Shown here one piece after another: positions 49,236 through 59,333 of a DNA stretch of 64,000 bases (the stretch's first letter is position 1; the number at the start of each line of letters is the position of its first letter). Both the position numbers and the translations under genes were made by a program. The notes under the pieces are model-generated. The model was not told the origin of the DNA and did not search any database. It was given only the letters and a program-made list of their open reading frames with translations. Origin of the DNA: Pseudoalteromonas carrageenovora IAM 12662 (GTDB taxonomy: Bacteria; Pseudomonadota; Gammaproteobacteria; Enterobacterales; Alteromonadaceae); NCBI RefSeq assembly GCF_900239935.1, contig NZ_LT965928.1, positions 1 through 64,000 on the forward strand, written 5' to 3'.

Positions 49236-49295
49236 TTTAATCGGTTTCAGTGTAAACAGTTATTGTAAAAATTATTTACGGGTTTAAATTTAGTA

Positions 49296-49481
49296 TCAAT
49301 TGTAGCCAAGAATGAATATTTGGTCTGTTTCATGTTTTTTTAGCGCCTGTTGATTTTGGTTACAGTGAGAAAGTAAATCGATTACAGTGGCTCTACTATC
49401 ACAGGCGCTACTAGGCTTTTCTATGTTTTTTTCTGTTACTGAGACAACAGCGTCTACAGCAGTGTATGGGGGTAAATGCAT
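49296..49481 (-). CDS. Small protein of unknown function
   Basis: A 61-aa ORF starting MHLPPYTAVDAVVSVTEK. Upstream is a good ribosome site (AGAGGATC, nine bases before ATG), which argues that it is real. It has two cysteines (SSACDSRAT, LLSHCNQ), no signal peptide and no membrane segment. I recognise no family. It stands alone between the Fur-like site and the divergent methyltransferase gene. Confidence 0.5.
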   Translation of the reverse strand: MHLPPYTAVDAVVSVTEKNIEKPSSACDSRATVIDLLSHCNQNQQALKKHETDQIFILGYN

Positions 49482-49680
49482 AATTTTGATCCTCTTTAAT
49501 TAATATAAGTTGAGCCTTTTACAGACTCACTATAAAAAAGCATAATATATACCAATAAAATAGCTAACTTTTAATATATTGATAAATATAAAAATTTTAT
49601 TTTTTAGGGTTTTACTAAGTACAAAGTAATCAAAATTTGCTTTACTGTTGTGCATTAGCCTACAACTTTGGTGCAAACCT

Positions 49681-50271
49681 ATGACAAAGCCATTTTCACA
49701 AGCGTGTGAAAACAACAAAGCTCCTATTTTGGCGCAGTTAAAAAAAGCATTTAAATCAAGTTGCAGTGTGCTTGAGATTGGTTCTGGTACGGGGCAGCAT
49801 AGCGTGTTTTTTGCCGAACAATTACCTCACTTACAATGGTATACAAGTGATCGCGCTATAAACCATGAGGGGATCAGGTTATGGCACGCCCAGGTAAGCC
49901 TCAATAATTTACACGCACCACTTACGCTTGATTTAAGCCACGATTGGCCGATTGATAAAGTAGATGCAATATTCACGGCAAATACGTTTCATATAATTAG
50001 TTGGCAGTTGGTAGAGCGTTTTTTTGACGGAGTTAAGCGCCATTTAAATAACGAAGGTATGTTATGTATTTATGGGCCGTTCAAATATCAAGGTAAATTT
50101 ACCAGCCCAAGTAATGATGACTTCAATACGTTTTTAATAGATCGCGACCCGTTAAGCGGGATAAGGGATTTTGAAGCAGTTGAGGGCTTGGCAAAACAGG
50201 CAGGACTTTCGCTTATTAGCGATACAGCCATGCCTGCAAATAATCAGTTACTCGTTTTTAAACGGCAGTAA
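49681..50271 (+). CDS. DUF938 SAM-dependent methyltransferase
   Basis: A 196-aa class I methyltransferase-fold protein of the DUF938 family. It begins MTKPFSQACENNKAPILAQL, has the SAM-binding motif VLEIGSGTGQHSVFFAEQLP near residue 32, and ANTFHIISWQLVERFF further on. The substrate is unknown. The start at 49681 is set by the family N-terminus; the ORF stays open 33 bases further upstream. Its 3' end overlaps the convergent GNAT-like gene by 24 bases. Confidence 0.87.
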   Translation: MTKPFSQACENNKAPILAQLKKAFKSSCSVLEIGSGTGQHSVFFAEQLPHLQWYTSDRAINHEGIRLWHAQVSLNNLHAPLTLDLSHDWPIDKVDAIFTANTFHIISWQLVERFFDGVKRHLNNEGMLCIYGPFKYQGKFTSPSNDDFNTFLIDRDPLSGIRDFEAVEGLAKQAGLSLISDTAMPANNQLLVFKRQ

Positions 50272-51387
50272 CTCAGCACACTGATCTTTATAGATATGAA
50301 TGTGTTGGCTCTCTCTTTTAAGGTAATCACTAATAGCATTACTAAAGTCGCCATCAACAATGTGGTGAGCAGAGTAGGTAAGTACGGGCTCAAACCCGCG
50401 CGCTATTTTATGCTCACCTTGCGCCCCAGAATGAAAGCAGCTCAGGTTATGCTTAATAGCAAACTCAATACCTTGGTAATAGCACAGTTCAAAATGCAGT
50501 GAATCAACATCCTCGTTTGCACCCCAATAGCGCCCATAAAGCGTGTTTTCGCCAATTAAACTAAGTGTTGCTGCAATTACTTTATCGTCTTTTTTTGCGA
50601 GCATAATAACGAGTTGTTCGCTCATTAGCGCATGTAACAGTATAAAAAATTCCATATTTAAATACCCTAAATGCCCAGAGCGCTTTAAATAAGTACGCTG
50701 ATAAAACTCGCAAAAAAGCTGCATGATTTCGGGGGTTATTTGCACGCCATGTAGCCATTCAATAGTTATATTTTGCTGGACTATTTTAGCGCGCTCTTTT
50801 TTAAGTGTTTTACGTTTTCGTGCAGTTAAGGTCTGTAAAAAGTCATCAAAGGTATTAAAGCCTTTGTTAAACCACTGAAACTGCACTCCCACTCTTTGCA
50901 TTACTCGCTCTGTACAAAGTGAATTTGCCTGTGCTTGTTCACAAAAATTTATATGCCAGCCAGACCAACTTTGATCAATGCTGTGTGTGTTTAGCTGCTC
51001 TTTTATGTAGTGATATACCAAGTCGTGATCATTGTGCTCTATGGCAATTCGCTTACCTTCAATAGGGCTAAAAGGCACACCACATAGCCACTTAGGGTAA
51101 TATTCTAACCCGTGTTGCTCGTATGCTTCTGCCCATGCCCAATCAAATACGTACTCTCCGTATGAATGGCTTTTTAAATACCCAGGCGCTAATGCAATGA
51201 GTTTATTATTTTCATACACTGCTAGGTGCTTAGGCTGCCAGCCTGTTTGCTCATTTACGCATTGGCTTTGCTCCAAGGCATATAAAAATGCGTGGCATGT
51301 AAAGGGCTCGCTGCCAAATAAGCGTTGCCATTCATTGGCATCTATTTGATTTATGCTTGTAAACCATTGGTGCGAAAGAGCACTCAT
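50248..51387 (-). CDS. GNAT-fold protein of the COG3146/DUF482 family
   Basis: A 379-aa protein resembling the peptidoglycan-related GNAT/FemAB-like acyltransferases of COG3146. The segments NLEYYPKW-like, FTARKRKTLKKERAKI, TYLKRSGHLGYLNMEFF and GRYWGANEDVDSLHFELCYYQGIEFAI are characteristic, as is HSGAQGEHKIARGFEPV near the end. It probably transfers an acyl or aminoacyl group; substrate unknown. Its start overlaps the stop of the upstream hydrolase gene by four bases (ATGA), so the two are coupled. Confidence 0.8.
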   Translation of the reverse strand: MSALSHQWFTSINQIDANEWQRLFGSEPFTCHAFLYALEQSQCVNEQTGWQPKHLAVYENNKLIALAPGYLKSHSYGEYVFDWAWAEAYEQHGLEYYPKWLCGVPFSPIEGKRIAIEHNDHDLVYHYIKEQLNTHSIDQSWSGWHINFCEQAQANSLCTERVMQRVGVQFQWFNKGFNTFDDFLQTLTARKRKTLKKERAKIVQQNITIEWLHGVQITPEIMQLFCEFYQRTYLKRSGHLGYLNMEFFILLHALMSEQLVIMLAKKDDKVIAATLSLIGENTLYGRYWGANEDVDSLHFELCYYQGIEFAIKHNLSCFHSGAQGEHKIARGFEPVLTYSAHHIVDGDFSNAISDYLKRESQHIHIYKDQCAELLPFKNE

Positions 51388-52760
51388 AACTGCTTACCTT
51401 TTATGTGTTCTAGGTTTTTAATAAATATTGAAATTTGTTTTTCCAGCTCGTTAAAGTGTGGATTAAAAGTGAGCCGCTGTAATGCAGGATAGTTTTTTAA
51501 ATTTGCTTTTGTACGTTCACCTAATTGTGGGTGTGGTGTTGTTTTACAGGTTTGATACTGAGCATCGTCGTTAATAAAACTACCACAATTACGATAGGTA
51601 GCATCTACGCCGTAGTGTGGGTTTTGTGGCGAGTTAACAATCGCAATATGCGATATACCATGAATACTTTTACATCGTTTTGTCGTGCACTTTGGGTTTA
51701 TTACTTTGTAATTAGCAGCAAATCCTGCAGGCAAAGTATCAGTATTGCCATAAAATACTAAAGTATCGCGTGTTTTATATTTAGGCGAGTTACCCTTATG
51801 CAGGGCACTTAATAATTTAAGCGAAGCGCGCGTATCAATTGTGGTATCAATATCACTAAGTACACTAAAAATAGGTAGTTTAAGTGCGGAGCGTTTACTT
51901 AATTGATCAATACTTACCAATTGCATGGCATCGTATGAGGCTGCAGCAGCATGAAAAGGGAATGACTCATACTTAGCAAAATCAATATCAGCGTCTTTAT
52001 CTATCCAATCTACAAATGGAATAGCGTCTATCCATTTAGCAAGCCAGCCATTTTTATTATGTGGCTCAGTACCAGGTGAATACAACATAAGTGCTTTAAT
52101 TTTAGGTGATGGCGTTTGCTTTGTTAGGTAATCAATAACGAGTGCAGCACCTGTAGAGTAGCCACCTAATATGACCTCATCAAAATCGGTTAAAGCGCGG
52201 TTTACTCCATAATTTACTGCTTTTTGCCATTGCTTTACGTCTACGTTTTGTAATGCACTCGCAGCGCTTCCATGGCCGGGTAATAAAAGCGTGCGAACGC
52301 TATAACCTTGCTCGTAGTAAATGCGTGCTAAATCGTGATAAGTAAAAGGGGAGTCTGTTAGTCCGTGTATTAACAAGGCAACCTTGTTACTTGCTGGGTG
52401 CTTAAGTTCAAAGGGGGCAATAATATCGGCAATATTAGGATTTGTGGTTCGTACACCTTGCTTAACAAGTTGTTTGTAGGTATCAGTTATTACAGGGCAT
52501 GGTAAGTTTGCACGCGGGTTTGCTTTATTAATATGATCATACGCATAATCTAAATAGCGCTGAAATGGCAAAAGGGCTTGATAATTGAATGACTGGTGGG
52601 TGTGCTCGTTTTCAAACCTAAATAACCCTTGCTGCTTAGCTTTTAGTATAAAGCTAAAGCTGCTGCTTTGAGTAATACAGTCTTGAGCTGCAGCAAGGTG
52701 AGATAAAATACTTAAAACAAAACCTATACAAACTTTTAAAACTAACCCGTTATTGTTCAT
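51384..52760 (-). CDS. Exported alpha/beta hydrolase (lipase-like)
   Basis: A 458-aa protein with a signal peptide ([19 protein letters not shown]) and an alpha/beta-hydrolase fold. The oxyanion-region segment [19 protein letters not shown] and the nucleophile elbow GGYSTGAAL fit a serine carboxylesterase or lipase. A late aspartate ([12 protein letters not shown]) and His ([11 protein letters not shown]) complete a plausible triad. The substrate is unknown. Its start overlaps the hybrid kinase stop by 11 bases and its stop overlaps the GNAT gene by four. Confidence 0.82.
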   Translation of the reverse strand: MNNNGLVLKVCIGFVLSILSHLAAAQDCITQSSSFSFILKAKQQGLFRFENEHTHQSFNYQALLPFQRYLDYAYDHINKANPRANLPCPVITDTYKQLVKQGVRTTNPNIADIIAPFELKHPASNKVALLIHGLTDSPFTYHDLARIYYEQGYSVRTLLLPGHGSAASALQNVDVKQWQKAVNYGVNRALTDFDEVILGGYSTGAALVIDYLTKQTPSPKIKALMLYSPGTEPHNKNGWLAKWIDAIPFVDWIDKDADIDFAKYESFPFHAAAASYDAMQLVSIDQLSKRSALKLPIFSVLSDIDTTIDTRASLKLLSALHKGNSPKYKTRDTLVFYGNTDTLPAGFAANYKVINPKCTTKRCKSIHGISHIAIVNSPQNPHYGVDATYRNCGSFINDDAQYQTCKTTPHPQLGERTKANLKNYPALQRLTFNPHFNELEKQISIFIKNLEHIKGKQL

Positions 52761-55467
52761 TTACTTCTGCATATTGGACAAGGCACTCGGTTAGCTTAAT
52801 GAGTTCGAGTGGTTTTGCAAGGTGCAGATTAAACCCTACTGCACGAGCATGCGCTTTATCCTCTGGCATTACGTCGGCAGTTAAAGCAATAATGGGTAGC
52901 TCTTGTTCTGTTTTAAATTGCCTAATTAGCGCTGTGGCTCTATAGCCATCCATAACCGGCATTTGGCAATCCATAAGTACTAAATCAAATTTTTGTAGTT
53001 TTACTGCATTAACAGCAAGCTCACCATTATCTACAATTTTTGGCACTATGCCTAAAGAGCCCAGCATTGCTTTAATCACCATTTGGTTAACAGGGTTGTC
53101 TTCGGCAACGAGAATGTCTAGTGATGCAATATTTGTATCTGCATATGCAATTTCAGGTGACTCCTCAGGCTCTGTAGTAGGAAGAGTGATAGCAAGTGTA
53201 AAGGTTGAGCCTTTTCCAAGCTCACTTTGTAGAGCTAAATTAGCCCCCATTAGTTGGCTCAGCTCTTTTGCTATTGTTAAACCAAGCCCTGTACCACCAA
53301 ATTGCCTTGATGTGGAGCTATCAGCTTGAGTAAATGCATTAAATAGTTTTTTATGTTGGCTTGGTTTTATGCCAATTCCCGTATCTATTACATCAATGGT
53401 AATTTGTACTTTATTAGCGGCAGTAAATTCACCTGCAATATTTAATGCAACGCTTCCTTCATTTGTAAATTTAACCGCATTACTGCACAAGTTAAGGAGT
53501 ATTTGCTCTATACGCATTGGGTCGCCAATGTACCACGTGTTTACTGGTAGCTTGCACTCTACTTGCCAGTTTATTCCTTTGTTAAAGGCGCTTTGTTCAA
53601 ACATATTATTTATACGAGAAACTAATGCATGAAAGTCGAATGATATCGATTCCATCGCGAGCTTTTGCGACTCTATTTTTGATATGTCGAGAATGTCGTT
53701 AATTAAATTTAATAAGCTTTTAGATGAGGAGTTTATTTTGTCTAAGTAGCCTACCAATGTTTTAGTGTCGTCGACTTCGCGTGCTAACGACGAAAACCCA
53801 ATAACAGCATTAAGAGGTGTGCGTATTTCGTGACTCATATTAGCCAAAAATTGACTTTTAGCCTGATTGGCAAGATCAGATTGCTTTTTAGCTTGCGCCA
53901 ATGAATGGGTGCGCTCTGCTACTTGGCGAGTAAGCTCTACTTGCTGCTGATTAAATAATAATAAAATAAGTAAAATAAGTGAGCACACAGCGACCTGTAA
54001 AATAAGTAGTAGTAATGTAAGTTGGTTGTTGTGCTGGGCTAAAAACCCTTCTTTAAGCGCAAGTTTAACAATCCACCGCTGACCACTAAAATCAACATTA
54101 AAAGTCATAATTCGACTCCCCGCAGCTTGGTCAAAGCCTTTGGAGTTACTATAAAAGGGGGGGTTATTAATATCCTCATAAATATTAATAGCGAACATAT
54201 CTGATTGCGCTTTTGAAATAGCCTGATTAATAATGTTGTCTACTAAAAATACACCCGTTGCATAGCCTTTAACAGGATCAGCTTCATTATCTTGATAGTA
54301 CACAGGAGCAAAAAGTAAGTAAGCGGGGGTCGGTTCTTTGGTTTGTACGAGCTGAATAATTTTAGTACCTACAGGTTGAAATCTTATAGTCGGGTTAAGT
54401 AGGGATTCTTTTCTGTCAGCATTTGAAAACACATTAAAGCCAATCGCTTTTTGGTTACCATTAAATGGCGCTATGTATTTTACAATAACCATGGGGTCGT
54501 CTTTTTCTAACGGCTCACCGACTACATCGTAATCTAAATGGTAAATGTCAGAAATGGTTTGGGTAAACTCTTTGCGCTCGTCTTGTGATATTTTTACATT
54601 CCATGAAAGGGCTTTTATAAAAGAATGCTGAGTAAGTAACTCGCTCGCATAAGCGTAAAACTCTTGCTGACTAAGCTGTGAAGACGATTGTACTTGGCTT
54701 GCCAAACTCTGCACGGCAATAAGGCTGCGGTTAGTATAACGATAAAGGCTATTTTCAATTACGTGGACTTCTCGTTCGGCTATTTTTATTGTATTAGTGC
54801 GATTTTCACTATCGTAAAGCTGAGTTGTTACGGCTACCGATACAAATAAAACACTACACACAGCAATGGTTGGTATGGCAGAGATATGGTATTTACTTGA
54901 GGTTTTAGGTAATAACAAGAGTAAAAATGGCGTGGCAATTAATACGCCTAAGGTATCGCCAAGCCACCAATAAATCACGTTTCGCCAATGGTTATCTATA
55001 CTGTACGCGGGGTTAAACTGGCTAAGTGCAAACACCCCAAAGTTAGCCGATATTAAGCTGGTTATGATTGCGACAAAAACAATAAAATAAATAATATTTT
55101 TACGGTTTTTAAAGCGCAGCGGATGGCCAAGCCAATATTTTAAAAGGGCTGCCCCCACCATCGCCTGAATAACAACTCCAAAGGCAATATACATAGCCTC
55201 ATTAAACGAATTGCCAACAAGTACCATTTCGTGTGCTGAGTTATCAAAAATACTTAAATTAAATGTAATTGCAGCAATAAATAATGGCGGGATGAATCGC
55301 CACCACCAAATATAGCACCCAACTAAGGCAATGCCGGCAGGTAACCAAATAGGAATAATTTGCGAATTAAAGGCGAGCTTAGTAAGCGTAATTCCAACAA
55401 AAATATATGCCAAGGCAAACAAGATGTAAAAAATACTAGAGTGATATTTTGAATTAAAATCTTTCAC
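52750..55467 (-). CDS. MASE1-CHASE hybrid sensor histidine kinase
   Basis: A 905-aa membrane sensor. About eight N-terminal helices (~15-225) fit a MASE1 domain, and an extracytoplasmic CHASE-like domain spans ~230-480 before another helix. The kinase core has the phospho-His in [20 protein letters not shown], the N box [16 protein letters not shown] and [17 protein letters not shown] receiver domain at the C-terminus has [11 protein letters not shown] and the phospho-acceptor Asp in [14 protein letters not shown]. It starts at GTG with AAGGA upstream. It heads a three-gene overlapping unit with the hydrolase and GNAT genes. Confidence 0.9.
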   Translation of the reverse strand: MKDFNSKYHSSIFYILFALAYIFVGITLTKLAFNSQIIPIWLPAGIALVGCYIWWWRFIPPLFIAAITFNLSIFDNSAHEMVLVGNSFNEAMYIAFGVVIQAMVGAALLKYWLGHPLRFKNRKNIIYFIVFVAIITSLISANFGVFALSQFNPAYSIDNHWRNVIYWWLGDTLGVLIATPFLLLLLPKTSSKYHISAIPTIAVCSVLFVSVAVTTQLYDSENRTNTIKIAEREVHVIENSLYRYTNRSLIAVQSLASQVQSSSQLSQQEFYAYASELLTQHSFIKALSWNVKISQDERKEFTQTISDIYHLDYDVVGEPLEKDDPMVIVKYIAPFNGNQKAIGFNVFSNADRKESLLNPTIRFQPVGTKIIQLVQTKEPTPAYLLFAPVYYQDNEADPVKGYATGVFLVDNIINQAISKAQSDMFAINIYEDINNPPFYSNSKGFDQAAGSRIMTFNVDFSGQRWIVKLALKEGFLAQHNNQLTLLLLILQVAVCSLILLILLLFNQQQVELTRQVAERTHSLAQAKKQSDLANQAKSQFLANMSHEIRTPLNAVIGFSSLAREVDDTKTLVGYLDKINSSSKSLLNLINDILDISKIESQKLAMESISFDFHALVSRINNMFEQSAFNKGINWQVECKLPVNTWYIGDPMRIEQILLNLCSNAVKFTNEGSVALNIAGEFTAANKVQITIDVIDTGIGIKPSQHKKLFNAFTQADSSTSRQFGGTGLGLTIAKELSQLMGANLALQSELGKGSTFTLAITLPTTEPEESPEIAYADTNIASLDILVAEDNPVNQMVIKAMLGSLGIVPKIVDNGELAVNAVKLQKFDLVLMDCQMPVMDGYRATALIRQFKTEQELPIIALTADVMPEDKAHARAVGFNLHLAKPLELIKLTECLVQYAEVNEQ

Positions 55468-55542
55468 TTAGGTCCTTGGCAATTATTGTTATTACTTTTT
55501 GAATAATCAGTATAGCTAACAGTAGCTTATTTGAGGAATTTT

Positions 55543-55998
55543 TTATAATGGCAATTGTTTTTTACTAAATGATTGTTTAAGTACTACGGTCGATTCTATA
55601 TTTGCAATACAGCTCAATCCTCCTAGTTGGTGTTTTACAAACAGCTCATAGCTCTCTAAATCATGAGCTATTATTTTAAGTAAATAGTCATAACTTCCCG
55701 ATATAACTGAGCACTCTAATACATGGGGGAGCTTTTCTACATGTTGTTCAAATTGCTGCGCTGCACTCACTGAATTTTGACCTAAGCGTACAAATGCATA
55801 AACCAAAACATTCAAATTAAGTGCTTTTGGATTAATTGCTGCATGATACCCCGTAATTACTCGCTCTTGTTCAAGCTTTTTAATACGCCTTAAACATGGA
55901 GTGTCTGAGAGATTAATGCTATTTGCTAATTCGCTCACGGTTAGACGAGCTTGTGCCTGTAAAGCGATAAGTAGTTGCTGATCTTTTTTATCTAACAT
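55543..55998 (-). CDS. Lrp/AsnC family transcription regulator
   Basis: A 151-aa regulator with an N-terminal winged helix (LDKKDQQLLIALQAQARLTVSELANSI and CLRRIKKLEQERVITGY) and a C-terminal ligand-binding RAM domain (SVISGSYDYLLKI). It is transcribed away from the PrnB-like/kynureninase-like pair, with 134 bases between the divergent starts. Lrp-type regulators control tryptophan-kynurenine operons in other proteobacteria. A similar substrate-responsive role here is an inference from position. Confidence 0.92.
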   Translation of the reverse strand: MLDKKDQQLLIALQAQARLTVSELANSINLSDTPCLRRIKKLEQERVITGYHAAINPKALNLNVLVYAFVRLGQNSVSAAQQFEQHVEKLPHVLECSVISGSYDYLLKIIAHDLESYELFVKHQLGGLSCIANIESTVVLKQSFSKKQLPL

Positions 55999-56132
55999 GT
56001 TTGTTGGCTTTCATTATTTATTTTTATATTTATAGTGATTATTGCTAACTAAGACCATTTTTACTAACTTTTTTGACGTTTTACCCTCCTTGAACTCTGC
56101 TACATTTAATAAAAAATAATAGAGTACACACA

Positions 56133-57299
56133 ATGAACACACATACGGCTATATTTGACCGCTGGATAAGAAAAGGTTTTGTAGAGATAAATAGCGAGCT
56201 TGAAAAGCTTTATTGGCAACAAGCTGATAAAGCAAATGTAGAGGGTATTGGAGAGACACTAAAAGAGCAGTTAGCCCTCGAAGGTAATGCGCTTATTATT
56301 AACTTACTCGCCGAGGGTAACACAGATGAAGGCTTTGATAGCGCTTTTGATTTACTAGGAAACGTAGGGCTTTTTATGGCCGCATGCCGCCGCCATGAAA
56401 TAACTGAGCCAAGTCGTGAGAGTGCATCACCACTTGTTGAGGCATCAGCATTAGCAATGCATATTGGCGCCTCCATAGGCGTAACTCCTCGCTTTGCAAC
56501 TGCACATTTAACCACACACAATAAAGCGGTCAATGGTATTTATAAGCGCTTTACTGATCTAGCCGACGAAAAATTATTTATAGATTACAACACTCAAGGT
56601 ATTTTGGCTTATAAGCGCGCAAGTGATGCATTATTAAAAATAGTACCCCTGGGTATTTCACACCCCTTATGTGGTGAGCTTTTAAAAGTAGTTAAACATG
56701 CACTTATTGATGTTATTGAATCTAATAATGCGCTTTATGAGCAGCTAGATACAGAGCGCTTTTTTAATTGCGTACGTCCTTATTACAAGCCATACCGTGT
56801 AGGAAAAGAGATTTATAGAGGCGCCAATGCCGGTGATTTTGCAGGTATTAATGTGATCGACATGCTACTAGGAGTATGTAGTGCTAACGAGCCTAGTTAC
56901 TCACAAATGCTGGTGGATAAATTTTTATACATGATGCCGGAAGATCAACAAATATTGCGTGAAGCAATGCGAATACAAAGCTTTATGGATGATTTCCTAC
57001 AAGCGCAGCACTATAAAAATACCGACTGGTTTAAATCGCATGCAACGCTATTTATACAAGTATGTAAGTTACATGGAGACACGGCAATCGGTCATCATAA
57101 TCAGCTAGTAGAAAAATTTATTGCCCAACCTTCAAAAAATATGCAAGAGCAACACATGAGCAAAGTGACAGCAAGCGGGCCGCCATTGCATGTGCTGCTT
57201 GACTCGCTTGAAAAACTCAGAGATAGACGTGCTTGCGCTAAGCGCGCTGATATTCAAACGCGATTTGACGACCTCAATACTTTAAAGCAGTGGGTGTAA
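56133..57299 (+). CDS. PrnB-like haem protein of the IDO/TDO superfamily
   Basis: A 388-aa helical cytosolic protein of the family formerly called DUF1864, related to the pyrrolnitrin enzyme PrnB. Near the C-terminus, IGHHNQLVEKFI (second His is residue 322) aligns with the proximal-haem-ligand helix of indoleamine dioxygenases (YHLQIVTKYI). It is followed about 24 residues later by TASGPPLHVLL, matching the TGGT-type loop. It should therefore bind haem and act on an indole or other aromatic amine; the substrate is unknown. It is not a standard tryptophan dioxygenase. The stop is four bases before the kynureninase-like gene. Confidence 0.78.
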   Translation: MNTHTAIFDRWIRKGFVEINSELEKLYWQQADKANVEGIGETLKEQLALEGNALIINLLAEGNTDEGFDSAFDLLGNVGLFMAACRRHEITEPSRESASPLVEASALAMHIGASIGVTPRFATAHLTTHNKAVNGIYKRFTDLADEKLFIDYNTQGILAYKRASDALLKIVPLGISHPLCGELLKVVKHALIDVIESNNALYEQLDTERFFNCVRPYYKPYRVGKEIYRGANAGDFAGINVIDMLLGVCSANEPSYSQMLVDKFLYMMPEDQQILREAMRIQSFMDDFLQAQHYKNTDWFKSHATLFIQVCKLHGDTAIGHHNQLVEKFIAQPSKNMQEQHMSKVTASGPPLHVLLDSLEKLRDRRACAKRADIQTRFDDLNTLKQWV

Positions 57300-57303
57300 T
57301 AAT

Positions 57304-58428
57304 ATGTATAAAAATGATTTTTGTATGGCCGAGGGCAGCTATTTACTTAATCACTCAGTGGGGCGAGCGTTCAAAAATACTCAGCAGTACTTAGCTCAGC
57401 ATTACTTTGCACCGTGGCAAGACTCTAATAAAGAGCCATGGCAGCAATGGCTACCTGCTGTTGAGCAATTTACTAAGGCATTAGGGGATTTATTTAACGC
57501 GCCGAGTCGCGAATTTTGCCCACAAGTAAACTTATCAAGCGCCTTAACGAAGTTATTGATGTCGCATCCTCAAATACAAAAAAAACAGTGTAATGTACTT
57601 ATGGCGCAAAGCGATTTCCCTAGTATGGGTTTTGCTATGCAAAAATCGCTGCCCAAAGACGCAAAAATAACATTTATCCCGGAGTATGAAAATTTATCTG
57701 ATATTAATGTGTGGGAGCAGTATTTAACTCCAAATATAGATTTAGTTTTTATTAGCCATGTTTATTCAAATACAGGAGTGCAGGCCCCTGTAAACGACAT
57801 AGTGGCTTTGAGTAAGCGCACTAGTAGTTTATCTATCATTGATGTTGCTCAATCTGCAGGTGTTTTACCGCTTGATTTAACTGCACTTAATGCCGACTTT
57901 ATGATTGGCTCAAGTGTTAAGTGGTTATGCGCAGGTCCTGGTGCTGCCTACTTATGGGTAAACCCTGAGCAGTTAGCTAGTTGCGAGCCTAAAGATGTTG
58001 GTTGGTTTTCACATCAAAACCCTTTTGAATTTAATATACATCACTTTGAATATAACAGCAGTGCACTTAAATTTTGGGGAGGAACGCCCTCAGTTGTCCC
58101 CTATATTATTGCTGCAAATAGCATTATGTATTTTGCAAAGCTTGGGGCTGACAAAGTAAGAGATCACAATTTTGCAATGCTAACGCTTATTCATCAGCAG
58201 CTAAAAGAGTACGTTGTGTCACCTACACATAGGCAACATTGCAGTGGGACGGTTATTTTAAACTTTGCAAAACATCAAAATGCAGTGCTTAAAGCGTTGG
58301 ATGAGGCAAAAATTAGTGTCGATGAGCGAAAGCAGGGGATACGAGTATCGCCACATATTTATAATACGCGTGACGATATTACTCAATTTATTTTAGTTAT
58401 ACACAAAGTGCTTAAGGATTTTGGCTAA
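57304..58428 (+). CDS. Kynureninase-like PLP enzyme (aminotransferase class V)
   Basis: A 374-aa fold-type I PLP enzyme. LSIIDVAQSAGVLPLDL provides the pyridine-nitrogen Asp (D180) and SSVKWLCAGPGAAYLWV the PLP lysine (K206). The segments DVGWFSHQNPFEF and KFWGGTPSVVPY resemble kynureninase rather than cysteine desulfurase. It is shorter than usual kynureninases (410-420 aa) at the N-terminus. With the upstream haem protein it suggests a pathway that opens an indole or aromatic ring and then cleaves the side chain. No kynurenine formamidase gene is next to it. Confidence 0.8.
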   Translation: MYKNDFCMAEGSYLLNHSVGRAFKNTQQYLAQHYFAPWQDSNKEPWQQWLPAVEQFTKALGDLFNAPSREFCPQVNLSSALTKLLMSHPQIQKKQCNVLMAQSDFPSMGFAMQKSLPKDAKITFIPEYENLSDINVWEQYLTPNIDLVFISHVYSNTGVQAPVNDIVALSKRTSSLSIIDVAQSAGVLPLDLTALNADFMIGSSVKWLCAGPGAAYLWVNPEQLASCEPKDVGWFSHQNPFEFNIHHFEYNSSALKFWGGTPSVVPYIIAANSIMYFAKLGADKVRDHNFAMLTLIHQQLKEYVVSPTHRQHCSGTVILNFAKHQNAVLKALDEAKISVDERKQGIRVSPHIYNTRDDITQFILVIHKVLKDFG

Positions 58429-58897
58429 GTAGCTGCTTTTGTTGTTTTAAAGCGTTTATTTGCTGCTGCATCTGGTTAATTGAGGCGTCATAAGCCTCTT
58501 TTAACGCTGCTGTTTTAGTCGCTCTGGCATCGGCAATAGAAGATGCTCCTAAACGGTTTGCTTGATCTTGAGTTATATAACTAATTTGCTGGGCCTTTGC
58601 GGTGTATTCTTTTTGGCTTTGTTTTATTTCCAACTGTAGCTTTTTTATTTCACGATCTATTTCTTGAACTTTTAAAAAATTATCGACGGATGAGTCGGTA
58701 ATCCCCTTACCTGGCGTTGAGCTTTTATATGCCTCAATCACATTTATTTCTTTAAGGGTGATAACTTGTGCGTCTTTTGCACAAGGTGTTTGGCTAAAAG
58801 TAGGCACGCCTTTAATAACACATTTATACACAGTCGTATTTTGTGCAAAGGAAATAAATGGTACTGCACACGCAAGTAGCAATATGAGCCTGATCAT
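58412..58897 (-). CDS. DUF4124 domain protein with coiled coil
   Basis: A 161-aa exported protein with a signal peptide (MIRLILLLACAVPFISFAQ) and an N-terminal DUF4124 module (VYKCVIKGVPTFSQTPC). The rest is a coiled coil rich in Lys, Gln and Glu (residues ~75-160). Function is unknown; probably periplasmic. Its 3' end overlaps the convergent kynureninase-like gene by 17 bases. Confidence 0.8.
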   Translation of the reverse strand: MIRLILLLACAVPFISFAQNTTVYKCVIKGVPTFSQTPCAKDAQVITLKEINVIEAYKSSTPGKGITDSSVDNFLKVQEIDREIKKLQLEIKQSQKEYTAKAQQISYITQDQANRLGASSIADARATKTAALKEAYDASINQMQQQINALKQQKQLLSQNP

Positions 58898-59079
58898 AGC
58901 TAAACCTAAATTGGCTAAAGTTATATCAATAATGCACTAAGTTATTGTTTGGCACAATTTGTTTAATTTTTATGAGGGATAGAAGGGCCTATAGAGGGCG
59001 TTTTAAAGGCGGCAATCATGGATAACATCATAAATTTATAATCAAGCTAGCGCTTACTAATCTATTTATGTGGTATCAC

Positions 59080-59147
59080 TAAATTTTAGGCACAAAAAAA
59101 CCACAATTAAGTGGCTTATATATAGTATATGGTGGAGAGGGAGGGAT
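59080..59147. repeat. Direct repeat copy 1: duplicated tRNA-Ser tail and terminator
   Basis: This 68-bp segment is nearly identical (one mismatch seen) to 59266-59333. It contains, on the minus strand, the last bases of tRNA-Ser including CCA, followed by the tRNA terminator (CCAC-TTAATT-GTGG and a T-run). It is a partial duplicate of the functional tRNA 3' region 186 bp away. Confidence 0.9.
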
Positions 59148-59265
59148 AGACTTGCTTACATCCATGTAATCAATCGCTGCGCGACGCTTGCAGCGGTCTA
59201 AAATGTTCCAGGCATTTTGTCGAACCCTGTCGAGGGTTCTCACCCTCCCAATTTAGTATTGGTGT
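59148..59265. repeat. Hairpin-rich insert between duplicated tRNA tails
   Basis: The 118-bp interval holds four consecutive inverted repeats: TTACAT/ATGTAA (59156-59169), CGCTGC/GCAGCG (59175-59195), GAACCCT/AGGGTTC (59222-59239) and CCAAT/ATTGG (59248-59262). It has no ORF. It looks like a structured, possibly dispersed repeat, or the scar of an integration at the tRNA gene. Confidence 0.7.
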
Positions 59266-59333
59266 TAAATTTTAGGCACAAAAAAACCACAATTAAGTGG
59301 CTTATATACAGTATATGGTGGAGAGGGAGGGAT
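59266..59333. repeat. Direct repeat copy 2: functional tRNA-Ser tail and terminator
   Basis: The functional copy of the repeat. Its right part is the 3' end of tRNA-Ser(GCT) and its left part is the terminator of the minus-strand tRNA unit (CCAC-TTAATT-GTGG followed by T7 on the minus strand). Confidence 0.9.

Noticed and set aside
53526..53545. ACCACGTG palindrome-like string resembling part of parS
   Set aside because: Only the central CACGTG core agrees with parS; the outer arms do not match, and it lies within the sensor-kinase coding region far from the origin.
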